Positions 37,116-48,182 are shown, counted from the first letter of the stretch. The stretch: 64,000 bases of DNA from Terriglobia bacterium (GCA_020073085.1 JAIQFV010000011.1:62001-126000), one strand, 5' to 3'. Notes: a model not told the origin generated them from the letters alone. A program made the numbers and translations.

Positions 37116-38135
37116 CTAATGCCCGGCATACCAGTCATAACCCCGCTCGGCCCAATAGTCGGCCGGACGCTGATCGGTAAATCGAATGGTCCCGATTCGT
37201 TTGAGGTTCTTGATTCCGTACTTTACCGGGATCACCAGCCGCAACGGGGCTCCATGAGCGGGCGAGAGGGGACGTCCATTCATTTCATAGCAGAGCAGTG
37301 TCTGGGGATGCAGGGCGCTGGGCATGTCCAGGCCGACATAATATCCATTGTCGGGAGTCTCAAGACTGACGTACCGCACCAGATCCTCGGGTGCTTTCTG
37401 GACGTCGGGCGGCGCGCCGCTCATGGTGGCTGGTCCGTACCTGGCGGCAAAATCCGCCAGCCGCGCTCCTGCCCATTGAACGACCTGACTCCACCCCTCG
37501 ATACATTTCAGTTCTGTAACCATTTCCACGCGGGGTAACTGCTTGACCTCTTCCAAACCCAACGTGATTCCTCTTTCGCCCGTGGTGGTATCCTCGAACA
37601 TGTTCTGAGTTCCGCTTCCCCCATATTCAGAGAGTCCCAGGACACGCAATCTCCATGAGGAGGGATCAAACTCGACGTCCATTCCCTCAGTTCCGTTAAT
37701 TCGAGGCTCCTGTGCAAAGGAAAGGGAGAACGTTGGGGCAAGCCGCGTCCCCCTGAAGTAATCCCGTGCCAACTGTTCGTTGACTTGCAGGGTACTACGC
37801 AGAGGCCAGAGAATGTCGTCGTCCAAGCGACGCGAATTGAGCCAGCGCCATCCGGCATATCCTGCCAGGGCAGAGGCGCCCGCTACGAGGAAACTGCGCC
37901 GGGATCGGATTCTTGCTTGACGAAGGACTTCTTGATCCGTTCTGTTGCTGGGTTGATGGAGTGGTGCGGGGACTGGCGTGGCGTCTCCTTCCACCGGTCC
38001 TGTAGACTGCCCCGCCTGAGCCGATGCCACTAGCCCGGCCGGTACGGCCGCCCCTCCCTTGCCTTCCAAGTTCGCGCCCGCTCCGGTCACCTCGCTCCGA
38101 ACGTTGTCGTTCGGATGCTCGACTTTGTCATTCAT
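37116..38135 (-). CDS. Tat-exported molybdopterin oxidoreductase, sulfite oxidase/MsrP family
   Basis: 339 residues. A 75-residue Ala/Gly/Pro-rich head comes before the Tat motif SRRSFLVAGASALAGYAG (RR at 79-80). The molybdenum cysteine is C211 in TELKCIEGWSQ. C-terminal landmarks are PAHGAPLRLVIPVKYGIKNLK and GYDWYAGH. The gene overlaps by 8 bases with the upstream cytochrome b gene, and a thioredoxin-like gene precedes that. This resembles the MsrPQ layout for repair of periplasmic methionine sulfoxide, but sulfite or another substrate is possible. The long head before the Tat signal is odd; a downstream GTG start is an alternative. Confidence 0.85.
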   Translation of the reverse strand: MNDKVEHPNDNVRSEVTGAGANLEGKGGAAVPAGLVASAQAGQSTGPVEGDATPVPAPLHQPSNRTDQEVLRQARIRSRRSFLVAGASALAGYAGWRWLNSRRLDDDILWPLRSTLQVNEQLARDYFRGTRLAPTFSLSFAQEPRINGTEGMDVEFDPSSWRLRVLGLSEYGGSGTQNMFEDTTTGERGITLGLEEVKQLPRVEMVTELKCIEGWSQVVQWAGARLADFAARYGPATMSGAPPDVQKAPEDLVRYVSLETPDNGYYVGLDMPSALHPQTLLCYEMNGRPLSPAHGAPLRLVIPVKYGIKNLKRIGTIRFTDQRPADYWAERGYDWYAGH

Positions 38136-38814
38136 CGGGGGAATCCTCCAGGGTGATCAATTCAAACCCTGCAATCATGGCGCGGAAATTGTTCCATCCG
38201 GCTTTCATGACTTGGGCGATGTGAACAAGGAAGAATGCGAGGTAGCCCAGGGTCAATAGGAAATGTTCCATCCGTGCTGCGGGATATCCGCCGAGCAGGG
38301 ACGTGAGCCACGCGAACTGGATCGGTTTATAAATGGCCAGTCCGGTGATCAGCGAACCCCCTCCCATCAGAATTATGGTCGTGTAGGCGATCTGTTGAGC
38401 CCCGTTGAATTTCCTTTGGGGAGGATGAAATTTACTTAAATGGAGATCGTGAAGCACTACTTGAATTGCTTCCCGGAAAGAGTGGCGGTTGGGAACCAGG
38501 TACCGCCATTCACCAGAAAAGACCGTGTAAATGACGTAGAGAAAACCATTGATGGCAAAGAACCACATTAGGAAAAAGTGCCATGCCATCCCCTCAGCCA
38601 GGCGATGATTCAGATTGAGGGCGGTATAGAAGGAATCCGGGAAAAAGCGGAACAACGTCCAGGATCCGAATCCGATGCGGTAGACGTCGTTCGCCCAATA
38701 GATGAGCAAACCACTCCATATCATCAGGGTCAACACTGGGAAATTGATCCAGTGAAACCAGCGGATGGCCAACGGATGTTTCTCTTCAATCTTTTTCATA
38801 GCTGGATGACTCAA
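38128..38814 (-). CDS. Cytochrome b561-type membrane subunit
   Basis: 228 residues with about four to five membrane segments: FPVLTLMIWSGLLIYWAND; HFFLMWFFAINGFLYVIYTV; IAYTTIILMGGGSLITGLAI; LLTLGYLAFFLVHIAQVM. Candidate haem-ligand histidines are in HPLAIRWFHW, NHRLAEGMAWHF, EHFLLTL and LVHIAQ. It should feed quinol electrons to the Tat-exported molybdoenzyme whose gene overlaps its 3' end. It is longer than MsrQ-like subunits I recall and closer to thiosulfate-reductase-type cytochrome b. Confidence 0.85.
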   Translation of the reverse strand: MSHPAMKKIEEKHPLAIRWFHWINFPVLTLMIWSGLLIYWANDVYRIGFGSWTLFRFFPDSFYTALNLNHRLAEGMAWHFFLMWFFAINGFLYVIYTVFSGEWRYLVPNRHSFREAIQVVLHDLHLSKFHPPQRKFNGAQQIAYTTIILMGGGSLITGLAIYKPIQFAWLTSLLGGYPAARMEHFLLTLGYLAFFLVHIAQVMKAGWNNFRAMIAGFELITLEDSPDE

Positions 38815-38858
38815 TAATCAAACAAATGGGCTGCGGACACCCGCGCTCCAAATGAACT

Positions 38859-39458
38859 TTAATTCGAATCCTGCAACAGCTCTTCAATTTTCCGGGCAAG
38901 CTTCTCCTCGCCGGCAGCGTTTCGGTAATTCAGTTCTCCCTCCCAGCGAAACCGGATACGACCGCGTTTGTCGATCAGGTGAATCGTGGGCCAAAACTGC
39001 TGTTGCCACCGGGTCCAATTGGCGGCTTGCGGGTCCAGGAGAATGGGATATTCAATGCCCAACTCCTTGACGCGGCGAGCCACATTGTTGGGATTGCGCT
39101 CAATTTCCGTCTCGGGGGTATGAATCCCGATGACGGTGACCTCTTTGGGCGCAAACTTCTTGTAAAGCCGATCATAGGCCGGCAGATTATGGCGGCAGTT
39201 GATGCAGGCGAACGTCCAGAACTCGATGACAGTCACCTTCCCAAGTCGCGATGAAAGGGGGATGGGGACTCCACCGGGTGTATTCAACCAGGTACCGCCC
39301 ACTAGTTCAGGTGCTGCCATATCCAGAGCAACAGGCTGTTCCTCCGTCTTGGAAAAAGCGGCTCTAACCAGAAGGCCCAGGCTTAACAGGATCAGGACCG
39401 TGGTTGAACTTAATGCTAAAGCAAAGGAAAGAGTCGAGAATATTCTTGGTTTTTTCAT
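38859..39458 (-). CDS. Membrane-anchored/exported thioredoxin-like protein (TlpA/DipZ C-terminal type)
   Basis: 199 residues. N-terminal signal or anchor at about 14-34 (LALSSTTVLILLSLGLLVRA). The thioredoxin fold begins at VTVIEFWTFACINCRHNLP with redox cysteines C85 and C88. VIGIHTPETEIERNPNNV and QQFWPTIHLIDKRGRIRF match the DipZ-type redoxin domain. It is the first gene of the three-gene molybdoenzyme operon (gap 44 bases) and may keep cysteines or methionines of the envelope reduced. Confidence 0.87.
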   Translation of the reverse strand: MKKPRIFSTLSFALALSSTTVLILLSLGLLVRAAFSKTEEQPVALDMAAPELVGGTWLNTPGGVPIPLSSRLGKVTVIEFWTFACINCRHNLPAYDRLYKKFAPKEVTVIGIHTPETEIERNPNNVARRVKELGIEYPILLDPQAANWTRWQQQFWPTIHLIDKRGRIRFRWEGELNYRNAAGEEKLARKIEELLQDSN

Positions 39459-39620
39459 TTTCGAATTCGTCCGGCCCCATCTGGCTCTCGCGTTTTTTGA
39501 TTTGTGGCACTTACACGAGATAAATCAGTTCCATAGCTTGCGGGGACTATCGCCACACTCTGTTAATCTCTCCAGTCGGGTAATTTATTCCCAAAGAACA
39601 AATTTTTTTTGGGTTGGGGG

Positions 39621-39748
39621 GAAGAAGTTGCCAGTGATCGGTTGTCAGTGGGCAGTGGTCAGTGGGCAGGGGTCAGTGATCAGTGGTCAGTGGTCAGTGA
39701 TCAGTGGTCGGTGATCAGTGGTCAGTGGTCAGTTGCCAGTGAGCAGCT
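39621..39748. repeat. Heptanucleotide array A, left arm
   Basis: It begins GAAGAAGTTGCCAG and continues as about 17 seven-base units of the form GTGGTCA (written otherwise, TCAGTGG), with variants GTGATCA, GTGGGCA and GTTGCCA. The same opening GAAGAAGTTGCCAG is found in reverse at the end of the right arm. Confidence 0.9.
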
Positions 39749-39872
39749 CTCGATCGCCAGTAGGGTTCATTCCGATCTATTTGATCAGACAATCGAACTC
39801 ACTCTTGATTAGAGGAAAATCATATATCGTCGGACATCGATGGGCTTCAAGACTTCGATCCTCTCGATCTTG

Positions 39873-39977
39873 CTGACTGCTGATGGCTAATAGCTGACGG
39901 CTGATTGCTGGCAACTGATCACTGACCACTGGCAACTGACCACTGACCACTGATCACCGACCACTGGCAACTTCTTC
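39873..39977. repeat. Heptanucleotide array A, right arm (inverted)
   Basis: Units CTGACTG, CTGATGG, CTAATAG, CTGACGG, CTGATTG, CTGGCAA, CTGATCA, CTGACCA and so on run up to the stop codon of the GH63 gene at 39978. It is the reverse of the left arm; about 125 bases separate them. Confidence 0.9.
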
Positions 39978-42617
39978 TCATTCCCCGCTTTGCTGGATCA
40001 ATTTGGCCACCAGCCCGGTCCATCCGGTTTGATGGCTGGCGCCGATTCCGGCGCCGTTATCTCCGTGAAAATATTCATTGAAGGGAATTAAATCTCTCCA
40101 ATGCGGATCCGTTTGAAATTTCTCCGTGCCGCCAAAGGTAGGTCTACGGCCGCTGCGACCGCGTAGAAAAATGTGAGTGAGGCGGCGAGAAATCTGGGTG
40201 GCGACCTGCCACAGATTCATCATCCGGCCCGAGCCGGTGGGGAATTCGACTTTATACTCGTCTCCCAAAAAATGATGGAATTTTTGCAGCGACTCAATCA
40301 GGAGGAAATTCAGAGGGAACCAGATGGGTCCACGCCAGTTTGAATTACCCCCAAAGAGGCCTGTCGATGATTCAGCGGGCTCATAGTCCACGCGATATTC
40401 TGTATGGTTAATGTGTAGTGAATACGGATGATTTTGGTGATAGCGAGACAGGGCTCGAATCCCGTGGGGGGAGAGGAACTCCTCCTCATCGAGCATGTAC
40501 TTTAGAACACGCCGCAGGCGATGACGGTTGACGAGCGAGAGAAACCGCCGAAAGCCGTGCGGGGAGGACTGGGTTTCAATGTTATCGCTGAGATCGGCCC
40601 GATTTTCAATGAACCACTGCATGCGCCGCTTGAAGCCGGGCAGTTTATCGACGATCTCAGAATCCAGGGTCTCGACGGCGAACAGGGGAATCAATCCGAC
40701 CATGGAACGAAGCCGGATCGGGAAATGCTTGCCGTTGTCGAGGTGCAGGACATCATAGTAAAAGCCGTCCTGTTCGTCCCAGAGTTCAATGTCCTTGCCT
40801 CCCAGGTTGTTCATCGCATTGCAGATATAAACAAAGTGCTCAAAAAACTTGCTGGCGACGTCCTCGTAGGCAGAATCCCTTCGCGCCAGCTCCAGTGCAA
40901 TGGCCAGCATGTTCAGGCAATACATCCCCATCCAACTGGTGGCGTCGGATTGCTCGATGTGTCCTCCGGTAGGGAGCGGGGCACTCCGGTCGAAGACCCC
41001 GATGTTGTCGAGACCAAGGAACCCTCCCTGGAAAACGTTTCTCCCTTGAGCATCCTTGCGGTTGACCCACCAGGTGAAGTTGAGCAGCAGCTTATGAAAA
41101 ACGCGCTCCAGGAAGCGGAAGTCCGCGGTGCCGCGCCGTTTCTTCTCAATCTTGTAGACGCGCCAGGCGGCCCATGCGTGCACGGGTGGGTTGACATCTC
41201 CCAAGGCCCACTCATAAGCAGGAATCTGTCCGTTGGGATGCATGTACCACTCACGAAGCAGGAGGACCAATTGTTCTTTCGCGAAGTCGCAGTCCATGAG
41301 GGCGAGAGGAATGCAGTGAAACGCCAGGTCCCAGGCGGCATACCAGGGGTATTCCCATTTGTCGGGCATGGAAATCACATCGCCGTTGTACAGATGCGTC
41401 CAATCATGGTTTCTCCCATACAACCGCTCAGGTGGAGGCTCCGGACCTGCGGGGTCACCCTTCAGCCATCGGCTCACTTCATAATGATAGAATTGCTTGC
41501 CCCACAACATCCCCGCAAACGCTTGCCTCTGCACCCGCCGGGCATCTTCCGAAAGGGCGCGCGGGGCCAATTGAGCGAAAAACTCATCGGCCTCTTTTTT
41601 TCTCTGATCCATCATGCCTTCAAACTCCGCGCCAAAGGATGGCGAGTGAGCCGGATCCGGAGTAAAGCGAAGACGAACGGTGGCAGTCGCACCGGGATCG
41701 ATCCGCAAGGGATAACAGGCGGCCGCCTTTGATCCGATCCCCTCGGGGTTAACCGCTGATTTGACACCCTCCACGACGAAGTCGTTGAAACCATCCTTCA
41801 CGAATGGAGAGCTGTTTTCCAAATTACAGAGACGGTGAAAGTTGGTCTCGTTTTCAGTGAATAGAAGTTGCGGCGTCCCTTCACAGATCAGTTTACGGTG
41901 CCCATAGTAGGAATGGTCCATCTCAATCACGGGAGAACCTTCCATTCTCTCTCCCTGCTGCATTCGAGGGCGCCTTTCGCCAAATCCCCACGACCAGGTG
42001 TTTCGAAACCATAGCGTGGGCAGCAGATACAAAGAAGCGGGTTCAGGGCCGCGATTGATCACCTCAATCCGGATCAGGATGTCCTCGGCTGTGGCCTTGG
42101 CATATTCGACAAAGACGTCGAAGTAACGGTCCTCGTCGAAGACCCCCGTATCAATCAATTCAAACTCCAAATCGTTCCGCCCTCGCCGCCGGTTCTCCTC
42201 AAGCAAACGGGCATATGGAAATTCGGCCTGCGGGTACTTATAGAGGTAGTGCATGTAGGAATGCGTGGGTGTCGAGTCGAGATAAAAGTAATACTCCTTT
42301 ACATCTTCGCCATGGTTGCCCTCGTTGCCCGTCAATCCAAAGAGACGTTCCTTGAGGATGGGGTCCCGGCCGTTCCACAGCGCCAAGGCAAAGCAAATGT
42401 ATTGATGTCGATCGCAGATTCCCGCAAGCCCATCTTCGTTCCAGCGATAAGCGCGGATTCGGGCGTGGTCATGAGGAAAATTCTCCCAGGCTGTTCCATG
42501 AGAACTGTAGTCTTCGCGCACGGTTCCCCACGCCCGTTCGCTCAGATAGGGTCCCCAGCGTTTCCAATGGGCCTTGTGCTCGCGGGATGCTTCGAGCCGG
42601 AGGTCTTCTTGAGTCAT
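39978..42617 (-). CDS. GH63-type glucosidase, paralogue 1
   Basis: 879 residues. Landmarks: [57 protein letters not shown], and [21 protein letters not shown], the last typical of GH63 (alpha/alpha)6 barrels. Bacterial members hydrolyse alpha-glucosides, mannosylglycerate or glucosylglycerate; which one cannot be told here. No signal peptide, so cytoplasmic. A close paralogue of nearly equal length lies at 48867-51512, sharing most of the sequence by eye. Heptamer arrays flank both ends: GAAGCCA-type before the start, CAGTGGT-type after the stop. Confidence 0.88.
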   Translation of the reverse strand: MTQEDLRLEASREHKAHWKRWGPYLSERAWGTVREDYSSHGTAWENFPHDHARIRAYRWNEDGLAGICDRHQYICFALALWNGRDPILKERLFGLTGNEGNHGEDVKEYYFYLDSTPTHSYMHYLYKYPQAEFPYARLLEENRRRGRNDLEFELIDTGVFDEDRYFDVFVEYAKATAEDILIRIEVINRGPEPASLYLLPTLWFRNTWSWGFGERRPRMQQGERMEGSPVIEMDHSYYGHRKLICEGTPQLLFTENETNFHRLCNLENSSPFVKDGFNDFVVEGVKSAVNPEGIGSKAAACYPLRIDPGATATVRLRFTPDPAHSPSFGAEFEGMMDQRKKEADEFFAQLAPRALSEDARRVQRQAFAGMLWGKQFYHYEVSRWLKGDPAGPEPPPERLYGRNHDWTHLYNGDVISMPDKWEYPWYAAWDLAFHCIPLALMDCDFAKEQLVLLLREWYMHPNGQIPAYEWALGDVNPPVHAWAAWRVYKIEKKRRGTADFRFLERVFHKLLLNFTWWVNRKDAQGRNVFQGGFLGLDNIGVFDRSAPLPTGGHIEQSDATSWMGMYCLNMLAIALELARRDSAYEDVASKFFEHFVYICNAMNNLGGKDIELWDEQDGFYYDVLHLDNGKHFPIRLRSMVGLIPLFAVETLDSEIVDKLPGFKRRMQWFIENRADLSDNIETQSSPHGFRRFLSLVNRHRLRRVLKYMLDEEEFLSPHGIRALSRYHQNHPYSLHINHTEYRVDYEPAESSTGLFGGNSNWRGPIWFPLNFLLIESLQKFHHFLGDEYKVEFPTGSGRMMNLWQVATQISRRLTHIFLRGRSGRRPTFGGTEKFQTDPHWRDLIPFNEYFHGDNGAGIGASHQTGWTGLVAKLIQQSGE

Positions 42618-42657
42618 TAGCTGAACCTCTCGATAAAGTGCATAGCCTGATTTCGAA

Positions 42658-42811
42658 CGAAGCCGGAAGCCAGAGGCCGGAAGCCAGAAGCCAGAAGCCA
42701 GAAGCCGGAAGCCAGAAGCCGGAAGCCAGAAGCCAGAAGCCAGAAGCCAGAAGCCGGAAGCCGGAAGCCAGAAGCCAGAAGCAGGAAGCCAGAAGCCGGA
42801 AGCCGGAAGCA
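42658..42811. repeat. Heptanucleotide array B, left arm
   Basis: About 22 units of GAAGCCA with variants GAAGCCG and GAGGCCG, starting just upstream of the GH63 paralogue 1 start codon. Reading frames of KPEAR-type peptides through it are artefacts of a 7-base period. Confidence 0.92.
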
Positions 42812-43096
42812 GGATGAATCAAGATGAAATAAGGAGCACGGGTTTAATCGCCCCTTTGGCGTCTGATTCCTGACCTCTGATTTCGAAGCCCTTGCAATGC
42901 GTCTATGACAAGAGACTACATTCTATATAAGACTGACCTCGGAGAGCAATTAATACGAACAATGGAATTGGAGTTACATGGGGCGAAGGTGTAGTCCTCG
43001 CGGCAGGATTGTCCGCCGATGCGGCTGAGGTCTGGAGTCAGAATGGCGACAGGCAATTAGGAATTGACATTTGAAATTGGGGGTTTCTATCCGAGT
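42812..43096. other. Spacer between inverted heptamer arms B, no gene
   Basis: 285 bases. The first 60 include degenerate heptamers (TCTGATT CCTGACC TCTGATT). No gene is supported. The promoter of GH63 paralogue 1 may have been displaced to here or lie within the array. Confidence 0.4.
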
Positions 43097-43407
43097 TCAG
43101 ATGTCCGACTTCCGACATCTGACTTCCCACTTCTGATCTCCGGCTTCTGGCTTCCGGCCTCTGGCCTCCGGCCTCTGGCCTCTGGCCTCTGGCTTCCGGC
43201 TTCTGGCCTCTGGCTTCTGGCCTCTGGCTTCTGGCCTCTGGCTTCCGGCCTCTGGCCTCCGGCCTCTGGCCTCCGGCCTCCGGCCTCTGGCCTCTGGCTT
43301 CTGGCTTCCGGCTTCTGGCCTCTGGCCTCTGGCCTCTGGCTTCTGGCCTCTGGCCTCTGGCCTCTGGCTTCTGGCTTCCGGATTCCAGCCTCTGGCTTCC
43401 GGCCTCA
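43097..43407. repeat. Heptanucleotide array B, right arm (inverted)
   Basis: About 44 units of TCTGGCT/TCCGGCC type, the reverse of array B left arm. The first seven or so units are more diverged (TCAGATG TCCGACT TCCGACA TCTGACT), which suggests growth and decay from one end. Confidence 0.92.
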
Positions 43408-43467
43408 ATATCCAGAACAGCGTAGTTCGACTGAACAAGAGAGTACATCAGGGTCGAATGTCGCTGG

Positions 43468-43866
43468 CTAGTCCTTCCGAATCACCCTGAAAAAGTAGAG
43501 GGTGAGGCCATTGGGATCGGAAAGGCAGAAGCTCTTATGTCCCCACTCCTGGTCGGTCAGCTTCTGTTTGATGGGCAGGTCCCTCTCGAGAGCCCGCCGG
43601 TATCGGTCCTCGAGGTCGTCAACTTCGATGACCATGAACGCGCCTTGGGGAGGCCGATCATCGAAGAGGTGGGAGGCGTGACCGCTCCGAGGGAAAGTGA
43701 GTATTTCGATGATCCCTGAGGCGGCCCCGAAGAGAATTCCGCGGTCATCGGGACTGCGGTCCCATGACTCGAGCACAGGAAGCTCCAGCCCGTCGCGGTA
43801 GAATGCGACCGTGGCCTCGTAATCTCGCGTAAAGAAGGAAAATCGGAACTGCCCTCTCCTGTCCAT
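43468..43866 (-). CDS. VOC-superfamily (glyoxalase-fold) protein
   Basis: 132 residues. QFRFSFFTRDYEATVAFYRDGLELPVLESW and SFCLSDPNGLTLYFFRV (first seen in two parts) are the paired beta-alpha-beta-beta-beta modules. Metal-ligand positions are not complete enough to assign glyoxalase, dioxygenase or resistance function. The ATG at 43866 begins the fold, with GGAG upstream. A longer frame to 43995 would include a palindromic repeat and is rejected. Confidence 0.82.
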   Translation of the reverse strand: MDRRGQFRFSFFTRDYEATVAFYRDGLELPVLESWDRSPDDRGILFGAASGIIEILTFPRSGHASHLFDDRPPQGAFMVIEVDDLEDRYRRALERDLPIKQKLTDQEWGHKSFCLSDPNGLTLYFFRVIRKD

Positions 43867-43930
43867 GGGCTCCAAAGCAAATACAAACGCTGGAAACAGA
43901 GTTATATCGGGCAATGGTGGATTGTTCGCT

Positions 43931-43962
43931 GTAGGGGCGCCCGCCGTGGCGGGCGCCCCTAC
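43931..43962. repeat. Palindromic intergenic repeat, family 1, copy B
   Basis: Arms GTAGGGGCGCCCGCC and GGCGGGCGCCCCTAC, 15 bp with a 2-base centre. In reverse orientation the whole element, including TTCAGC and CTACAG flanks, matches copy A at 6735-6766, with the arm difference T/C compensated on both sides. Confidence 0.85.
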
Positions 43963-44006
43963 GCTGAAACATGCACGATTTTGTAACATTTTCAATGGTG
44001 TTCGTA

Positions 44007-45377
44007 TCAGTCCACCGGCTTCACATCCTCCATCAAGGCAAAGAAGCCCTCGGCAAGGGTCGGATGAATATAGACGGCTCCTTTCAGGAACGTGAAAGGC
44101 AGACCAGCGCGCATGACGGTGCCGATGATCTGGATGAGTTCCCCTCCTTCCACCGCCAGCATGGACGCCCCCAGGATACGGTCGTTCGAAGCGTCCACGA
44201 CAAGTTTCATAAGGCCGGCGGTTTCGTCACGTTCAATGGCACGGGCCACGTAACTCATGGGAATCTTTCCGATCTTCAGCCGGTATCCTTTCTTCCTTGC
44301 CTCTTTCTCAGTCATCCCGACCCCTCCGAGCTGCGGGTCGGTAAAGACGGAATACGGCACCAGGCGGTCGGCGATGGTCAGGTTTTTCCCTTCCACCAGA
44401 TTTCCATAGATGATCTGAAAATCGTTGTATGAGACGTGCGTGAATGCGGGACCGCCCTTGACATCGCCCAAAGCCCAGACGCCGGGGACGTTCGTCTCGA
44501 GGCGTTGGTTGACCTTGATGAACCCATCCTTGTCGGTCTCGATACCCGCCTTCTCGAGGCTGAGCCGGTCGCTGTTGGGCCTTCGGCCCACGGCGACGAG
44601 AAGATGCGATCCCGTCAACACGTTCGTGGAGTTTCCGGATTCAACGGTTAAATGAATTGTCGTTCCCTTTTTCTCCACCCGAGTCGAGTTGGCGTTCAGC
44701 AGAAACGCGCTGCCCTCGGCCTCGAGAGCTTTTTGCAGTTCTACGGTGACGTCGGCATCCTCGCGGGGGAGGATCTGGCCTCCGCGATGGATAACGGTCA
44801 CGCGGCAGCCGAATCGGCGAAACATCTGTCCAAACTCCAGACCGATGTACCCGCCCCCGAGTACCAGCAGATGTTCGGGCAATTCCTTCAATTCCATGAT
44901 GCTCGCATTGGTCAGGTAATCGATGGTATCCAGGCCTGGCAACACAGGGAGGCTGGTCCGAGTCCCTGTGTTGATGAAGATTTTTTCGGCTTCGAGTGTT
45001 TCGTCTTTTACTTGAAGCTGATGCGGAGCCGTAAAGCGCGCCTCCCCCCGGTACAGTCGCAGCGTTTTGCGGGCATCCACGCGACGTTGTTGGCCGTCGC
45101 GGAAGGATTGGACGATCTTGTTTTTTCGCGCCACAACGGCGGCCATATCAACCCTGACATCCGCAGCTCGAACCCCCCAGCGGTCGGCGTTCCGGGCGTA
45201 ATGCGCCACCTGGGCGCTATGAACCATGGTTTTAGTCGGTGTGCACCCGGTATTGATGCAGGTCCCGCCGAGGTGTGACTTCTCGATGAGGGCAACCTTG
45301 AGCCCTCGATCGGCCAGGTTTTGTGAAAGAGGATTTCCTCCCTGCCCGGATCCAATCACGATGGCGTCGTATTTCAC
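44007..45377 (-). CDS. Mercuric reductase/dihydrolipoyl dehydrogenase-like flavoprotein
   Basis: 456 residues. FAD site YDAIVIGSGQGGNPLSQNLA, redox pair GGTCINTGCTPTKTM, NAD(P) site LLVLGGGYIGLEFGQMF, second FAD motif VWALGDVKGGPAFTHVS, and C-terminal HPTLAEGF with the base-providing His. There is no HMA head and no C-terminal CC pair, so mercury reduction is doubtful; a soluble disulfide or quinone reductase is as likely. It lies upstream (in its own direction) of the VOC gene, in the cluster between the GH63 paralogues. Confidence 0.87.
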   Translation of the reverse strand: MKYDAIVIGSGQGGNPLSQNLADRGLKVALIEKSHLGGTCINTGCTPTKTMVHSAQVAHYARNADRWGVRAADVRVDMAAVVARKNKIVQSFRDGQQRRVDARKTLRLYRGEARFTAPHQLQVKDETLEAEKIFINTGTRTSLPVLPGLDTIDYLTNASIMELKELPEHLLVLGGGYIGLEFGQMFRRFGCRVTVIHRGGQILPREDADVTVELQKALEAEGSAFLLNANSTRVEKKGTTIHLTVESGNSTNVLTGSHLLVAVGRRPNSDRLSLEKAGIETDKDGFIKVNQRLETNVPGVWALGDVKGGPAFTHVSYNDFQIIYGNLVEGKNLTIADRLVPYSVFTDPQLGGVGMTEKEARKKGYRLKIGKIPMSYVARAIERDETAGLMKLVVDASNDRILGASMLAVEGGELIQIIGTVMRAGLPFTFLKGAVYIHPTLAEGFFALMEDVKPVD

Positions 45378-45633
45378 GAAGCGACCTCCCGGTTACCAGG
45401 ACGTTTCATTGATCAAATGTAGTGATGTTGGCAAAGACCCCGGCGACGGTCAGCTACTCTGCCGCACGTTATCGCGGAAGGCCCAGCCAACGGGATCTCA
45501 CAATCGAACGAGAACGAACAACCTCACCCCAAGGCCCGCGTGCTGATTGGTCTGAATTGAACGCCCAATGTAATCTCTCTTTCGCCTTCTGTCCAGATGC
45601 AGGATTCATCGGTGGGGTGATCTGAGAGGAGAA

Positions 45634-46974
45634 TTAACCCCGTCGAGCGACAACCTCGGAGACGACGCGCGCCGGAGCTTCCTCTTCCAAGCGAGAGACG
45701 CTGGGGGCGCGGACGGTCAAAAACTGAACGAGATCCTTGGAGAAGAGGATGTCCAAAGTCCAATCGAGGGCGACCCGCACCTTTTTTTCGAATCGTGGAA
45801 GTTTGCTCAAATAAATGGTTCTCCATAACCACCAGGCGAAAAAGCCGGAGAAATTCACCCCAAGAATATTGGCGACCCCGGTTCGCTTCCCGATGGCGGC
45901 CAATTGTCCCAGGGTTGAGAATTGAAAAGGGCGTTTGCGGGCTCCACGGATCTCCGCCTGGATGTTCTCGGCGAGGACCTTGCCTTGGCGCAGGGCGTGT
46001 TGGGCCGTGGGCGGACAGGGCTTTCCCGTTTTGGGATCGGGGACCACAGCGCAATCCCCAAGCGCCCACACCCCCGGCCAATCGGGCACCTCCATGTAAC
46101 GGTTGACCTTCAGGCGACCTCGCTCCTTCTCACAGGCGATCGATTGCAGGAGGGGATTCGGGGAGGTTCCCGCGGTCCAGACGAGTGTGTTTGCCTCAAT
46201 GGTCGTGCCATCGCTGAGTTCGATGCCGTCGTCTGAAACTCCTTCGACCTTCGTATTCACCAGGATTTCCACTTTCCGTTCGGTCAATTTCCTCTGCGCA
46301 TAGGTGCCGAGTTTCTCGCCCAGTTCGGGCAGGATGACCGGTCCCGGGTGCACCAGAACGACCCTTAACATGCTTTCTCTCAAGTGCGGATAAGCATGCA
46401 AGCTTTCGCGAACGAAGTCGTTGACCCCGGCGACCGTTTCTACGCCCGCGAATCCGCCACCGGCGACGACGAACGTCAAAAGGGGATGCTTGAACCGGCA
46501 ACATTCGCTGTCGGCCTCCTCCAACTGGGCGATGAGGTGGTTTCGCAGCGTAATTGCATCACCAAGTGATTTCATGGTGAGGGCCCGTTCCTCGAGACCC
46601 GGGAGATTGTAGAAATTCGTAATGGATCCGAGGCCTACCACAAGGTGGTCGTAGCGGAGAGTGTGCTCGTGGCCATCGAACCCGTGGGACACACGCACCT
46701 GTTTGGAGGGAAGGTCAATTCCTTCGACTTCACCGGCGAAGAAATTGACTCGCTTAAGCATTTTGCGGGCCGGGTTAACGATCGTCGTCAGGTCGAGATC
46801 GCTCGCCGCCACCTCATGAAGCATCGGCGTGAAGAGAAAGAAATTCTCCCGGTTCACCATCGTCACTTCAACGTCCGGGTCCCGCGCCAAAGTTTTTTCA
46901 AATTCCATGGCGGCATACATCCCCGCGAAGCCGCCTCCGAGAATTAGAATGCGGGTTGGTTCAGCAGCGCTCAT
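45634..46974 (-). CDS. ndh: Type II NADH:quinone oxidoreductase
   Basis: 446 residues. TRILILGGGFAGMYAAMEFEK (FAD site, shown in part), FVVAGGGFAGVETV (NADH site), VWTAGTSPNPLL and VWALGDCAVVPDPKTGKPCPPTAQHALRQG (seen in parts) are the NDH-2 signatures. The C-terminus has an aromatic amphipathic membrane anchor (NFSGFFAWWLWRTIYLSKL). It oxidises NADH without pumping protons. The start at 46974 with GAGGAAAC upstream is preferred over 47070. It is probably paired in function with the glucose dehydrogenase gene next to it, re-oxidising the NAD(P)H formed. Confidence 0.9.
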   Translation of the reverse strand: MSAAEPTRILILGGGFAGMYAAMEFEKTLARDPDVEVTMVNRENFFLFTPMLHEVAASDLDLTTIVNPARKMLKRVNFFAGEVEGIDLPSKQVRVSHGFDGHEHTLRYDHLVVGLGSITNFYNLPGLEERALTMKSLGDAITLRNHLIAQLEEADSECCRFKHPLLTFVVAGGGFAGVETVAGVNDFVRESLHAYPHLRESMLRVVLVHPGPVILPELGEKLGTYAQRKLTERKVEILVNTKVEGVSDDGIELSDGTTIEANTLVWTAGTSPNPLLQSIACEKERGRLKVNRYMEVPDWPGVWALGDCAVVPDPKTGKPCPPTAQHALRQGKVLAENIQAEIRGARKRPFQFSTLGQLAAIGKRTGVANILGVNFSGFFAWWLWRTIYLSKLPRFEKKVRVALDWTLDILFSKDLVQFLTVRAPSVSRLEEEAPARVVSEVVARRG

Positions 46975-46999
46975 GATTGTTTCCTCGCAGATGACAGAG

Positions 47000-47062
47000 A
47001 GGGACAGACACCTAATTGGACACCATACCTGGAAAGTCTTTTGAGACAAGGTGTCTGTCCCT
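47000..47062. repeat. Inverted repeat with GGGACAGACACC arms
   Basis: AGGGACAGACACCT at 47000-47013 and AGGTGTCTGTCCCT at 47049-47062 pair over 14 bp with a 35-base loop. It lies between the glucose dehydrogenase and NDH-2 genes. A half copy lies near 25063. GTGTCTGTCCCT palindromes are widespread in bacteria, often linked to REP-type transposases, from memory. Confidence 0.75.
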
Positions 47063-47078
47063 AATTCCAAGACGGCGC

Positions 47079-48182
<1,104 letters not shown>

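Noticed and set aside
42658-43407. Possible CRISPR array
   Set aside because: Units are 7 bases with no unique spacers and no cas gene in the window.
43038-43448. Frames rich in KPEAR-type peptides in the heptamer arrays
   Set aside because: A 7-base period gives 7-residue peptides in every frame; the periodic protein is an artefact of the satellite.
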